64,000 bases of DNA from contig NZ_DAJPEN010000001.1 in the NCBI RefSeq assembly GCF_025993685.1, forward strand, positions 3,162,001 to 3,226,000, given 5' to 3'. Of this stretch, positions 34,647 through 43,385 are shown in pieces. Every line of letters starts with the position of its first letter. Position 1 is the first letter of the stretch. This DNA comes from Bacteroides mediterraneensis. Its GTDB lineage: Bacteria; Bacteroidota; Bacteroidia; Bacteroidales; Bacteroidaceae. A program made the position numbers and the translations under genes. The notes beneath the pieces were generated by a model, which was not told the origin of the DNA, did not search any database, and saw only the letters and a program-made list of their open reading frames with translations.

Positions 34647-37397
34647 ATGAAATTAAAAACATTATTGATACTGCTGATATCGATGTGGACACTAAACGGT
34701 ATCGCACAAATCGGCGGAGGCATCAAAGGACGTGTCATATCGCGCACAAGCCGTATGGCCATCGATCACGTACACATCCTGCTGACTCCTGGCGACCGAA
34801 CAGCCACAACGGATGAACAAGGTGAGTTTTTATTTGAAGAGGTCGGCCCCGGAGAATATGAACTGCATTTTGAAACGGCCGAATTCGAAGACCTGACTCT
34901 CCCTGTCAGAGTAGGCAAAAACATGCGTGAGCTGAAAGTCATTATGGTACCGGCCAACAGCCTTCAGGCTATGGACGATGCCATCTTTGCCGAGTTTGAT
35001 ACGGAAACTATAGATGATGCACCATCTTTGCCTACCTCACTTTCCGCCTCAAAGGATGTATTCAACAACATCGCATCCTATCAGTTCAGTGAAATGAGAT
35101 TCAATGTCAGAGGATATGATTCCCAATTCTCGGATGTCTATATGAACGGTATCCAATTGAACGACGCCATGACCGGCTATACCCCTTGGTCGCTCTGGAG
35201 TGGCCTTAACGACGCTACCCGGAACCAGGAGGTTACCACGGGACTGCAGATGGGAGAAATGGGGATTGGCGGCATTGCCGGTGTGACCAATATCAACACC
35301 CGCCCGTCACAAATGCGAAAAGGTTTCAGAGCCAGTCTGGTCAATACCAACTCGATGTATCGGTTCAGAGGGATGCTGACTTATGCATCGGGCGCACAGG
35401 ACAACGGATGGTCGTATGCTTTCTCTATCTCCACGCGACAAGGAAACAATGCCTATGTGAATGGAGTATTTTACAATGCCTTCGGTTATTTTGCAGCCGT
35501 TGAGAAACAGTTCGACTCCCGTCACCGACTGGGGCTGACCCTTCTTGGAGCTCCCACGGAAAGAGGGGCACAACAGGCATCTACCCAGGAGGCTTATGAT
35601 TTGGTGGGAAACAATTACTACAATCCCAACTGGGGATGGCAAAGCGGCAAACGACGTAACGCAAGAGTCCGCAATTACCATGAACCGCTTGCCTTGCTGA
35701 ACTATACTTTCGACATTTCCGACCGGACTCAGCTCAATGTAGCCACGTCATTGCGATTCGGGAAAAATGGTTACTCTGCACTTACATGGTACAGCGGGCC
35801 TGACCCACGCCCTGATTACTACCGGTATTTGCCGAGCTATTACCAAGGCACTACTACCGGTGCATGGCTGGAAGAGGCATGGCTGTCCAATACAGACAAT
35901 ATCCGTCATATCAATTGGGATAATCTGTACATGATTAACCGCAACCAGCCTGCCAATGCCAATTATGGAGAAGGACACCGTTCCATCAACATGATAGAAG
36001 AACGCCATGCAGACCAGATGGACTGGAATCTCTATACACAATTCTCACACCTGTTCAAGAACAATACCCAACTGAACGGAGGAGTCAACATCCGTCGGAA
36101 CCGGACTGAATATTACAGTCAAGTGAAAGACCTGCTGGGAGGAGACTATTGGGTGGATATTGATAAATTTGCAGAAAGAGACTTGGGCATAGACATCGTT
36201 TCGTACCAGAACAACATGGATTATTACGAAAAATATGGCAAAGCACCCATTGTCCGCAAAGGAGACAAATACAGCTATGACTATTACGGAAATGTGTTCC
36301 ATACCCGCGGATGGCTGCAATATGACTTTCATCTTCTCCACAATCTGCAAGTGAAACTTGGCGGAGAAATAGGCTATGCCTCTTTGTGGCGACACGGTAT
36401 CTGGAAAAAGGGATTGTTCCTGAACAATTCGCAAGGAGATTCCCAAAAGCTGGATTATCTTACATACAAGGCCAAAGCTAACCTCAGGTATATACTGTCA
36501 TCGGCTCATAACTTTGAAGCGAATGTCGTATACATGCAGGATGCACCCTCCTTCCAGTCGGCATTCGTATCTCCCCGCACCCGTAATGACATTACGCCCG
36601 GGATAACCACGGAAAAGATTTTTGGGGTAGACGCATCTTACAACCTGCGTATCGGTGACTTCAAGGCTCGTCTCTCTGGCTATTACACCACGTTCAAGGA
36701 CCAGACCAAGGTGATTTCCTACTATGATGATGTGGAAGCTACCTTCTCCAACTTTGCAATGAGCGGTATCCGCAAACAGCATTTCGGACTGGAAGTGGCT
36801 GCGTCCATTCCTTTGTATCAGGGAGTGGCACTGAAAGGCGCATTCAGCTGGGGACAATATATCTATTCCAATAACCCCAACTATGTACAGATTCAAGACA
36901 ACAGTGCAGCCATTATCAACCAGGGAAAAGTGTACTGGAAAAATAAACGGGTGGAAAGTACCCCACAGACAGCTGCCAACATCGGTCTGTCTTATCGCAG
37001 CAAAAGCAACTGGTTCCTGTCGTTAGACATGAATTACTACAACCACATGTACTTATCCATGAGTCCGCTTTATCGCACAGATGCTGTGCTGACCAAACCG
37101 ATGCTCGAAAACCCGGAAATGCTCCGCGCCATCCGGGGACAAGAGAAATTTGATGCAGCCTATGTCATGAATGCCAGTATCGGCAAAAACTGGTATATCT
37201 ATCGTGCCTATACGCTTGGCTTCAGCCTGAGTGTGGATAATCTGCTCAACAACCAAGGCATCAAAACCGGAGGTTACGAGCAAATCCGACTGCTGAAAAA
37301 CAAGGAAGCCAGCACACTCACTTATCAGCCTTTCGACGCCAAATATTTCTATATGATGGGTACAAACTATTATTTGAATGTGTATTTCCGTTTCTAA
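34647..37397 (+). CDS. TonB-dependent outer-membrane receptor with CarboxypepD_reg-like domain
   Basis: 916 aa. The signal peptide ends near residue 20 (GIAQ). An N-terminal carboxypeptidase-regulatory-like beta domain (about 25-105: GGIKGRVISRTSRMAIDHV, then TDEQGEFLFEEVGPGEYEL) precedes the plug (about 130-230: FNVRGYDSQFSDVYMNGI...GIGGIAGVTNINTRPS) and a long beta-barrel ending in YYLNVYFRF, with the terminal Phe typical of barrel assembly. No SusD-like gene is adjacent; DUF5689 lipoproteins occupy that position. It is the import step of the five-gene locus, powered by TonB/ExbBD. The ligand is unknown; nucleic acid fragments are inferred from its neighbours. Confidence 0.93.
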   Translation: MKLKTLLILLISMWTLNGIAQIGGGIKGRVISRTSRMAIDHVHILLTPGDRTATTDEQGEFLFEEVGPGEYELHFETAEFEDLTLPVRVGKNMRELKVIMVPANSLQAMDDAIFAEFDTETIDDAPSLPTSLSASKDVFNNIASYQFSEMRFNVRGYDSQFSDVYMNGIQLNDAMTGYTPWSLWSGLNDATRNQEVTTGLQMGEMGIGGIAGVTNINTRPSQMRKGFRASLVNTNSMYRFRGMLTYASGAQDNGWSYAFSISTRQGNNAYVNGVFYNAFGYFAAVEKQFDSRHRLGLTLLGAPTERGAQQASTQEAYDLVGNNYYNPNWGWQSGKRRNARVRNYHEPLALLNYTFDISDRTQLNVATSLRFGKNGYSALTWYSGPDPRPDYYRYLPSYYQGTTTGAWLEEAWLSNTDNIRHINWDNLYMINRNQPANANYGEGHRSINMIEERHADQMDWNLYTQFSHLFKNNTQLNGGVNIRRNRTEYYSQVKDLLGGDYWVDIDKFAERDLGIDIVSYQNNMDYYEKYGKAPIVRKGDKYSYDYYGNVFHTRGWLQYDFHLLHNLQVKLGGEIGYASLWRHGIWKKGLFLNNSQGDSQKLDYLTYKAKANLRYILSSAHNFEANVVYMQDAPSFQSAFVSPRTRNDITPGITTEKIFGVDASYNLRIGDFKARLSGYYTTFKDQTKVISYYDDVEATFSNFAMSGIRKQHFGLEVAASIPLYQGVALKGAFSWGQYIYSNNPNYVQIQDNSAAIINQGKVYWKNKRVESTPQTAANIGLSYRSKSNWFLSLDMNYYNHMYLSMSPLYRTDAVLTKPMLENPEMLRAIRGQEKFDAAYVMNASIGKNWYIYRAYTLGFSLSVDNLLNNQGIKTGGYEQIRLLKNKEASTLTYQPFDAKYFYMMGTNYYLNVYFRF

Positions 37398-37417
37398 CTC
37401 TCCCAAAAGATACTATC

Positions 37418-38401
37418 ATGAAGAATAAACTATTGATTTTTGGAATAATGCTGGCTATGACCCTCGGTACCACCAGCTGCTACAACGACTTTGATGAACC
37501 CGCTTTGGCCAAAGTCTGGAATGATTCCGACTTTACGACAAAAGGGGAAGAAATAATTACAATCAAATCTCTTAAAGAAATGTGTGCCGGCGTAGGACTT
37601 GCCCAATATAAAGAGATTACCGAAGACTACATCATAAAAGGAAAAGTGATATCCAGCGACCAGGCAGGAAACGTATATAAATCGGTATATATAGACGACG
37701 GAACTGCCGCCATCGAATTAAAGCTGATGGTGAGCAATTATGTGTATTATCCGATGGGGCAAACCCTCTATGTAAAATTGAAGGGACTTGCCATCGGGAA
37801 CTACAGGTATATGCTCAGCGTGGGAGGTGTGCCAAGCGAAAAAGACATTGCCAAGAATTATGCCAATAGAAATCTTGAAACGCAGATAGAACGGGATGCC
37901 CACATCTTTATGGGACCCTCCGGACAGCTTACAGAGGAAAATCTGCCCGTTGTCACATCCGAAAATTACAAAACCGCATTGACGGATGAATGCCTGGGCC
38001 GTCTTGTCCGGTTCAAAGGACTGACCTACAAAGAAGGTACGTTCGACGGAGACAGATATCCGCAATACCTGGAAACCGTGAATCTCAACAATGCCACGGA
38101 AGCCACTTACACAAACAAATATTTTAAAGATGAAGGACTAACCCCTACCTTTGCCTATAATTACCAGAACCAAAGATATTACGGTTCCTCCTTGTTCACG
38201 TATAATGCCACTGACGAAACCGATAAAAAGGGGAACTTGATTGTACGGGTAAGCGGATATGCAAATTTCGCCCTTGATGCGCTTCCTCAAAATGGAGCGA
38301 AAGGAACAATCACGGCGATTTACACAAAATATTCTGCCAAGTCTGGAGGATATATAAAGTATCAGCTGCTGGTCAACAAACGTACAGATATCGAATTCTA
38401 G
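37418..38401 (+). CDS. DUF5689-domain lipoprotein
   Basis: 327 aa. The lipobox TTSC gives a lipidated Cys near residue 21. Residues 45-150 show an OB-fold-like pattern (YIIKGKVISSDQAGNVYKSVYIDDGTAAIELKL) typical of DUF5689, and residues 170-320 hold a second beta-rich region. It lies 20 bases after the receptor gene and is the last gene before a terminator, occupying the place of SusD in a classical uptake locus. OB folds often bind nucleic acid or sugars, so capture of oligonucleotides is possible but inferred. Confidence 0.85.
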   Translation: MKNKLLIFGIMLAMTLGTTSCYNDFDEPALAKVWNDSDFTTKGEEIITIKSLKEMCAGVGLAQYKEITEDYIIKGKVISSDQAGNVYKSVYIDDGTAAIELKLMVSNYVYYPMGQTLYVKLKGLAIGNYRYMLSVGGVPSEKDIAKNYANRNLETQIERDAHIFMGPSGQLTEENLPVVTSENYKTALTDECLGRLVRFKGLTYKEGTFDGDRYPQYLETVNLNNATEATYTNKYFKDEGLTPTFAYNYQNQRYYGSSLFTYNATDETDKKGNLIVRVSGYANFALDALPQNGAKGTITAIYTKYSAKSGGYIKYQLLVNKRTDIEF

Positions 38402-38412
38402 CCCTAAAATCG

Positions 38413-38455
38413 AACAACCGTCTGCCCTTCAGGGGTACGACGGTTGTTTTTGTTT
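38413..38455 (+). terminator. Intrinsic terminator ending the nuclease/TonB receptor locus
   Basis: An AACAACCGTC/GACGGTTGTT stem with a CCCTTCAGGGG inner hairpin is followed by TTTTGTTTT. It confirms 38401 as the end of the transcript. Confidence 0.85.
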
Positions 38456-38498
38456 TCAGAAAGCGTTTCTGTTACCGCATAATCACCACTTCACCATC

Positions 38499-39311
38499 CT
38501 ACAGAAGAATCTCTTCCAAATCATCCGGTACATAGACTTTTCCACCGAACTGTAAGGCGGCTTCTGCCGTATAACGCATCTTCCTCGCAGCCAGTGTCTT
38601 GTCCTCCGTGTGATACAGCAACAGATTTTTTACACCAAGCTGGGCAGCCAGCCGTCCGGCATCAAGCGCTGTACTATGATGCTTTTCGTAGGGCTTGAAA
38701 CGTTCCCGGTCTTCATACAGGCAGAAAGCCTCACACAACAACCAGTCGGCTCCTTCCACATAATGGCGGTTGCATTCATTGTAGGGCTCATCACCCAGAC
38801 AGACCAGCGACTGTCCGTCGGGCAGCGTAGTCCGGAAACCAAACTGTTTTTCCTTGGTAGAAGCAATGTCAAAACATTCCATCTCCAAGCCGATGGCTTG
38901 AAATCTTCCTCCAGTCTCTACTTCACACAACAGAATGTCTTCTCCCAAACGGGCAACAATCTTTTTCGGTAAAGTCATCCGGCAAATCCAATCGAGCACC
39001 TTCACCACCTTTTCATGCCCATACACACGTAACTTGCCCTCGTACTCTCCTTTTTGGATGGCCTGCGCCACCACACGAATCATCCATATCACTCCCAGAA
39101 TATGGTCGGTATGCGCATGAGTCACAAATATCTCATGAATTCCGTTCAAAGATATATGGGCTTTCTGTAGCTGTTGCAAAATACCGTTACCTCCTCCTGC
39201 ATCCACCAGAAAAAAGCTTTCACCACGGCAAAGTGCGAAGCACGTATTGTAACAGTTCACTACGGCCGCATTTCCCGTACCTAGCATAATCAGTTTCATT
39301 GAATCTTCCAT
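38499..39311 (-). CDS. MBL-fold metallo-hydrolase (RNase Z-like)
   Basis: 270 aa. The metallo-beta-lactamase zinc motif THAHTDHILG is near residue 65, with an N-terminal MKLIMLGTGNAA and later His/Asp ligands (CLGDEPY and LLLYHTEDKT). The layout resembles RNase Z/ElaC and arylsulfatase-type members; the exosite arm of a true tRNA 3'-endonuclease is not evident, so I leave the substrate open. The first Met (39311) and the fifth (39299) are both possible starts. TACCTTTG on the minus strand at 39339-39346 is a plausible -7 element 28 bases upstream. Confidence 0.82.
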   Translation of the reverse strand: MEDSMKLIMLGTGNAAVVNCYNTCFALCRGESFFLVDAGGGNGILQQLQKAHISLNGIHEIFVTHAHTDHILGVIWMIRVVAQAIQKGEYEGKLRVYGHEKVVKVLDWICRMTLPKKIVARLGEDILLCEVETGGRFQAIGLEMECFDIASTKEKQFGFRTTLPDGQSLVCLGDEPYNECNRHYVEGADWLLCEAFCLYEDRERFKPYEKHHSTALDAGRLAAQLGVKNLLLYHTEDKTLAARKMRYTAEAALQFGGKVYVPDDLEEILL

Positions 39312-39338
39312 ACTTCATTTCCTCTTTAAAAACCAATG

Positions 39339-39346
39339 CAAAGGTA
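39339..39346 (-). promoter_or_regulatory. -7 promoter element of the MBL-fold gene
   Basis: TACCTTTG on the minus strand is a perfect TAnnTTTG match. The rest of the 393-bp space up to the NUDIX regulator is AT-rich with no gene. Confidence 0.5.
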
Positions 39347-39556
39347 CATTTTTTCTCTTTTAAATTTTTAACACATAAAGAAAATTACCATTATCCCCTG
39401 TCATTCACACAATGGCCAGTTTTCCCAATCCTGCAAACGTAAAATACAATAAGTAACCTGCTCTCATAACTTTATGTACACAAGCTAAATCCTTGAATAT
39501 TCGCCACTTCAATTCTATCACGATTTTTAAAAGCCCTAAAAGAGAAATCGCCCCAA

Positions 39557-39569
39557 ATACATATTGTAT
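39557..39569. promoter_or_regulatory. Possible operator upstream of the xylose regulator
   Basis: The 13-bp palindrome ATACA-TAT-TGTAT lies 148 bases before the regulator gene, with related ATACAAA and ATATTGTAC half-sites just downstream. NUDIX-type regulators bind palindromic sites, but the family site is not known to me, so this is only a candidate. Confidence 0.25.
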
Positions 39570-39704
39570 GAGATACAAAAACAATGAATTACGATATTGT
39601 ACAAAAGAAGATATTTATTTTATTGAACAATAAGCTTTTATAATGAATAAAATCCTATTGCATATTTCAATTAAAAAAACGTTCTTTGCAGGGTAGACAG
39701 AAAA

Positions 39705-40433
39705 ATGCTTATGGAATACACAAGACAATTAGCCAATAATCATATCTCGGTCGACTGCGTAGTAATCGGATTTGATGGGGAAAAACTGAAAGTATTACTC
39801 GTCAAACGTATGGGAGAAGAAAGTGGAGAAGTCTTCCATGACATGAAGCTTCCGGGAAGCCTCATCTATATGGATGAAGATTTGGACGACGCAGCCAAAC
39901 GGGTTCTTCGCGACTTGACAGGTCTTAAAAACGTCAACCTGATGCAGTTCAAGGCGTTTGGTTCCAAGAACCGTACCAAGAACCCCAAAGACATACATTG
40001 GCTAGAAAGAGCGGAAAAAGCCAAAGTGGAACGGATTGTTACAATTGCCTATCTCGCCCTTGTCAAAATAGACAAGACACTCAATAAGAATTTGGATGAA
40101 TACAAGGCCGAATGGGTTGCTCTCGAGGAGGTAAAGGACTTGGCTTTCGACCATAACCTGATTATCGCCGAGGCCATGCGGTTCATCCGCCAGCATATTG
40201 AATTTAATCCGTCGTGTATTTTCGAATTGCTTCCACGCAAGTTCACGGCCTTACAACTCCGCATGCTCTATGAAGTAGTATATGGAAAACAACTGGATGT
40301 ACGCAATTTTCACAAAAAGATTTCCATGATGGAATACATTGTACCCTTGGAAGAATACGAGCAAGGCGTTTCCCATCGTGCTGCACGTTACTACCGCTTC
40401 GACCGGAAAATCTACAACAAAACAAGAAGATAA
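39705..40433 (+). CDS. NUDIX-type transcriptional regulator of xylose genes (NrtR/XylR-like)
   Basis: 242 aa. Residues 10-140 form a NUDIX fold, but the catalytic box is broken. The G51...D57 and R66 frame is there, while the glutamates of REUXEEXGU are V67, D70 and L71, so hydrolase activity is unlikely. Residues 150-235 form a winged-helix DNA-binding domain (PRKFTALQLRMLYEVVYGK, RNFHKKISMMEYI). In Bacteroidota such proteins regulate pentose genes by sensing a sugar intermediate. It lies 19 bases before xylB, so it belongs to the operon it most likely controls. Confidence 0.88.
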   Translation: MLMEYTRQLANNHISVDCVVIGFDGEKLKVLLVKRMGEESGEVFHDMKLPGSLIYMDEDLDDAAKRVLRDLTGLKNVNLMQFKAFGSKNRTKNPKDIHWLERAEKAKVERIVTIAYLALVKIDKTLNKNLDEYKAEWVALEEVKDLAFDHNLIIAEAMRFIRQHIEFNPSCIFELLPRKFTALQLRMLYEVVYGKQLDVRNFHKKISMMEYIVPLEEYEQGVSHRAARYYRFDRKIYNKTRR

Positions 40434-40452
40434 TTAAAAACAATATAAAAAT

Positions 40453-41940
40453 ATGTACTTATTAGGTTATGACATAGGAAGCTCGTCAGTCAAGGCGAGT
40501 CTGGTCAATGTAGAGACCGGAAAGTGCGCAGCATCCGCCTTTTTCCCGAAGACAGAAGCTGCCATCATTGCAATAAAACAAGGGTGGGCCGAACAAGACC
40601 CGCAAAACTGGTGGGAAAACCTGAAACTGGCTACCCAATCCGTACTGACAAATTCAGGAGCCAAAGCAGAAGAAATCAAAGCCATTGGTATTTCATATCA
40701 AATGCACGGGCTGGTATGCGTAGACAAGAATCAGCAGGTGCTCCGTCCTTCCATTATATGGTGTGATTCCAGAGCCGTACCCTACGGGCAAAAGGCCTTT
40801 CAGGAGTTAGGAGAAGCACAGTGCCTTTCCCATCTGCTCAATTCACCGGGTAATTTCACGGCTTCCAAACTGGCATGGGTAAAAGAAAATGAACCGGACA
40901 TCTATGCCAAAATTTATAAAGTGATGCTTCCGGGCGACTACATCGCCATGCGCCTGACTGGAGAAATCTGTACTACTGTATCCGGATTGTCCGAAGGAAT
41001 GTTTTGGGATTTCAAGGAAAACAAAGTGGCCGACTTCCTGCTGAATTATTACGGTCTTGACGCTTCCCTTTTGGCCGATGTCCGCCCCACTTTCTCCGAA
41101 CAGGGGAAACTGACTGAAAAGGTAGCGGCCGAATTGGGATTGAAAGCAGGTACTCCAGTAACCTACCGCGCCGGCGACCAGCCCAACAACGCACTCTCAT
41201 TGAACGTATTCAATCCAGGCGAGATTGCTTCTACCGCAGGTACATCCGGAGTAGTATATGGCGTGAACGGTAGTGTGAACTACGACCCACAGTCACGTGT
41301 CAATACCTTTGCACATGTCAATCATACCGCTTCACAAACCCGTTTGGGTGTCCTGCTCTGCATCAATGGCACAGGTATCCTGAATTCCTGGATGAAGCGT
41401 ACGCTCGCTTCCGACTTAAATTATGCAGAAATGAACGAAGTGGCAGCCCAAGCTCCAATCGGTGCGGACGGCATCAGTATTCTCCCGTTTGGTAATGGCG
41501 CGGAGCGTATGTTGCAAAATCAGGAAACAGGCTGTTCCATCCAAGGCATCAACTTCAATCTTCACAACCGCAGTCATCTGTTGCGTGCCGCACAGGAAGG
41601 AATTGTATTCTCTTTCCGCTATGGTATCGACATCATGAAAGGTATGGGAATGGAAGTCAAGAAAATCCATGCCGGACACGCCAACATGTTCCTGAGCCCG
41701 CTTTTCCGTGACACTCTGGCCGGAGTAACCGGAGCGACAATTGAACTGTATGACACCGACGGCTCTGTAGGCGCCGCAAAAGGAGCCGGAATGGGAGCCG
41801 GTATCTACCACGACCACATAGAAGCGTTTGCCACACTCGACAAACTGGCTGTCATCGAGCCGAAAGCATCCGATGAGACCGCCTACGCCGACGCATACGC
41901 ACGTTGGAAAGAATATCTCGAAAAATCTACAAGAAAATAA
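40453..41940 (+). CDS. xylB: Xylulokinase
   Basis: 495 aa, FGGY family, normal length. It phosphorylates D-xylulose to xylulose 5-phosphate in the cytoplasm. It shows the N-terminal ATPase motif GYDIGSSSVKASLV, the catalytic Asp region YRAGDQPNNAL, the substrate motif SYQMHGLVC, and the C-terminal HAGHANMFLSPLFRD and TDGSVGAAKGAGMGAG. The order regulator-xylB-xylA-xylE makes xylulose the clear substrate. Confidence 0.95.
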   Translation: MYLLGYDIGSSSVKASLVNVETGKCAASAFFPKTEAAIIAIKQGWAEQDPQNWWENLKLATQSVLTNSGAKAEEIKAIGISYQMHGLVCVDKNQQVLRPSIIWCDSRAVPYGQKAFQELGEAQCLSHLLNSPGNFTASKLAWVKENEPDIYAKIYKVMLPGDYIAMRLTGEICTTVSGLSEGMFWDFKENKVADFLLNYYGLDASLLADVRPTFSEQGKLTEKVAAELGLKAGTPVTYRAGDQPNNALSLNVFNPGEIASTAGTSGVVYGVNGSVNYDPQSRVNTFAHVNHTASQTRLGVLLCINGTGILNSWMKRTLASDLNYAEMNEVAAQAPIGADGISILPFGNGAERMLQNQETGCSIQGINFNLHNRSHLLRAAQEGIVFSFRYGIDIMKGMGMEVKKIHAGHANMFLSPLFRDTLAGVTGATIELYDTDGSVGAAKGAGMGAGIYHDHIEAFATLDKLAVIEPKASDETAYADAYARWKEYLEKSTRK

Positions 41941-41970
41941 ATTATTCATTAACTTCTAAAACAAAATATT

Positions 41971-43287
41971 ATGGCAACAAAAGAGTACTTTCCGGGTATC
42001 GGAAAAATCAAATTCGAAGGTGTAGAAAGCAAAAACCCGATGGCTTTCCGTTATTACGATGCAAACAAAATCATCATGGGCAAGCCGATGAAAGAATGGT
42101 TGAAGTTTGCAATGGCTTGGTGGCATACATTGTGTGCTGAAGGCGGCGACCAGTTCGGCGGTGGAACCAAGACTTTCCCTTGGAAAGGAAATCCGGACAA
42201 AGTACAGGCTGCAAAAGACAAGGCAGATGCAGGCTTTGAGTTCATGCAGAAAATCGGTATTGAATACTACTGCTTCCACGATGTAGACTTGTGCGACGAA
42301 GCAGCAACCATCGAAGAATACGAAGCCAACCTGAAGAAAATCGTAGCCTATCTCAAGAAGAAACAAGAAGAAACAGGCATCAAGCTGTTGTGGGGTACGG
42401 CCAACGTATTCGGCCATGCACGCTATATGAACGGTGCAGCTACCAATCCTGATTTCGATGTAGTGGCTCGTGCTGCTGTACAAATCAAGAATGCCATCGA
42501 TGCGACAATCGAACTGGGTGGTACGAACTACGTTTTCTGGGGAGGCCGTGAAGGTTACATGTCACTGCTGAACACCGACCAGAAACGTGAAAAAGAACAC
42601 TTGGCACAGATGCTGAAAATGGCTCGTGATTATGCCCGTGCAAAAGGCTTTAAAGGAACCTTCCTGGTTGAACCCAAACCTATGGAACCGACCAAACATC
42701 AGTATGACGTAGATACAGAAACCGTAATCGGCTTCCTGAGAGCACACGGACTGGACAAAGACTTCAAAGTAAACATCGAAGTAAACCACGCCACACTGGC
42801 CGGCCATACCTTTGAACACGAACTGGCTGTCGCTGTCGACAACGGCATGCTGGGCTCTATCGACGCCAACCGCGGTGACTATCAGAACGGATGGGATACT
42901 GACCAGTTCCCTATCGACAATTATGAACTGATTCAGGCCATGATGCAGATTATCCGTGGCGGTGGTCTGGGCAACGGCGGTACTAACTTCGATGCCAAAA
43001 CACGCCGTAACTCCACCGACCTGGAAGATATCTTCATCGCACACATCGCCGGAATGGATGCCATGGCACGTGCATTGGAAAATGCAGCCCGTCTGCTCGA
43101 AGAATCTCCTTACAAAAAGATGTTTGCCGACCGCTACGCTTCATTTGACAGCGGAAAAGGAAAAGATTTTGAAGAAGGCAAGCTGACCCTGGAAGATGTT
43201 GTAGCATACGCAAAAACCGCAGGCGAACCGAAACAGACCAGCGGAAAACAAGAATTGTACGAAGCTATTGTAAACATGTATTGCTAA
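41971..43287 (+). CDS. xylA: Xylose isomerase
   Basis: 438 aa, class II length. It converts D-xylose to D-xylulose using two divalent metal ions. The catalytic His is H103 in YYCFHDVDL; WGGREGYMSLLNTD, LVEPKPMEPTKHQYD (metal Glu and Lys), NVEVNHATLAGHTF-type sequence and DANRGDYQNGWDTDQFP follow in the expected order. It lies 30 bases after xylB. A strong hairpin with a T-rich tail lies between this gene and xylE, which may make xylA the more abundant product. Confidence 0.97.
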   Translation: MATKEYFPGIGKIKFEGVESKNPMAFRYYDANKIIMGKPMKEWLKFAMAWWHTLCAEGGDQFGGGTKTFPWKGNPDKVQAAKDKADAGFEFMQKIGIEYYCFHDVDLCDEAATIEEYEANLKKIVAYLKKKQEETGIKLLWGTANVFGHARYMNGAATNPDFDVVARAAVQIKNAIDATIELGGTNYVFWGGREGYMSLLNTDQKREKEHLAQMLKMARDYARAKGFKGTFLVEPKPMEPTKHQYDVDTETVIGFLRAHGLDKDFKVNIEVNHATLAGHTFEHELAVAVDNGMLGSIDANRGDYQNGWDTDQFPIDNYELIQAMMQIIRGGGLGNGGTNFDAKTRRNSTDLEDIFIAHIAGMDAMARALENAARLLEESPYKKMFADRYASFDSGKGKDFEEGKLTLEDVVAYAKTAGEPKQTSGKQELYEAIVNMYC

Positions 43288-43310
43288 TGAGCTAAAATTT
43301 TAGCGCCCAG

Positions 43311-43366
43311 CCGGCATGCCCGTCGGTGAAGTTCATCTTCCCCGACCGGGTATGCCGGTTTTCTTT
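43311..43366 (+). terminator. Hairpin with T-rich tail inside the xylose operon
   Basis: CCGGCATGCCCGTCGG pairs with CCGACCGGGTATGCCGG (a bulge and mismatches only) around a 14-base loop, then TTTTCTTTTCC follows. It has the form of an intrinsic terminator or an mRNA-stabilising hairpin between xylA and the transporter gene, and would lower xylE expression. Confidence 0.65.
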
Positions 43367-43385
43367 TCCTTTAAAACTTTTTATT

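Noticed and set aside
38499..39311. Assignment of the MBL-fold protein as true RNase Z (rnz)
   Set aside because: The zinc motif fits, but the exosite arm and typical downstream motifs were not clear, so no gene symbol is given.
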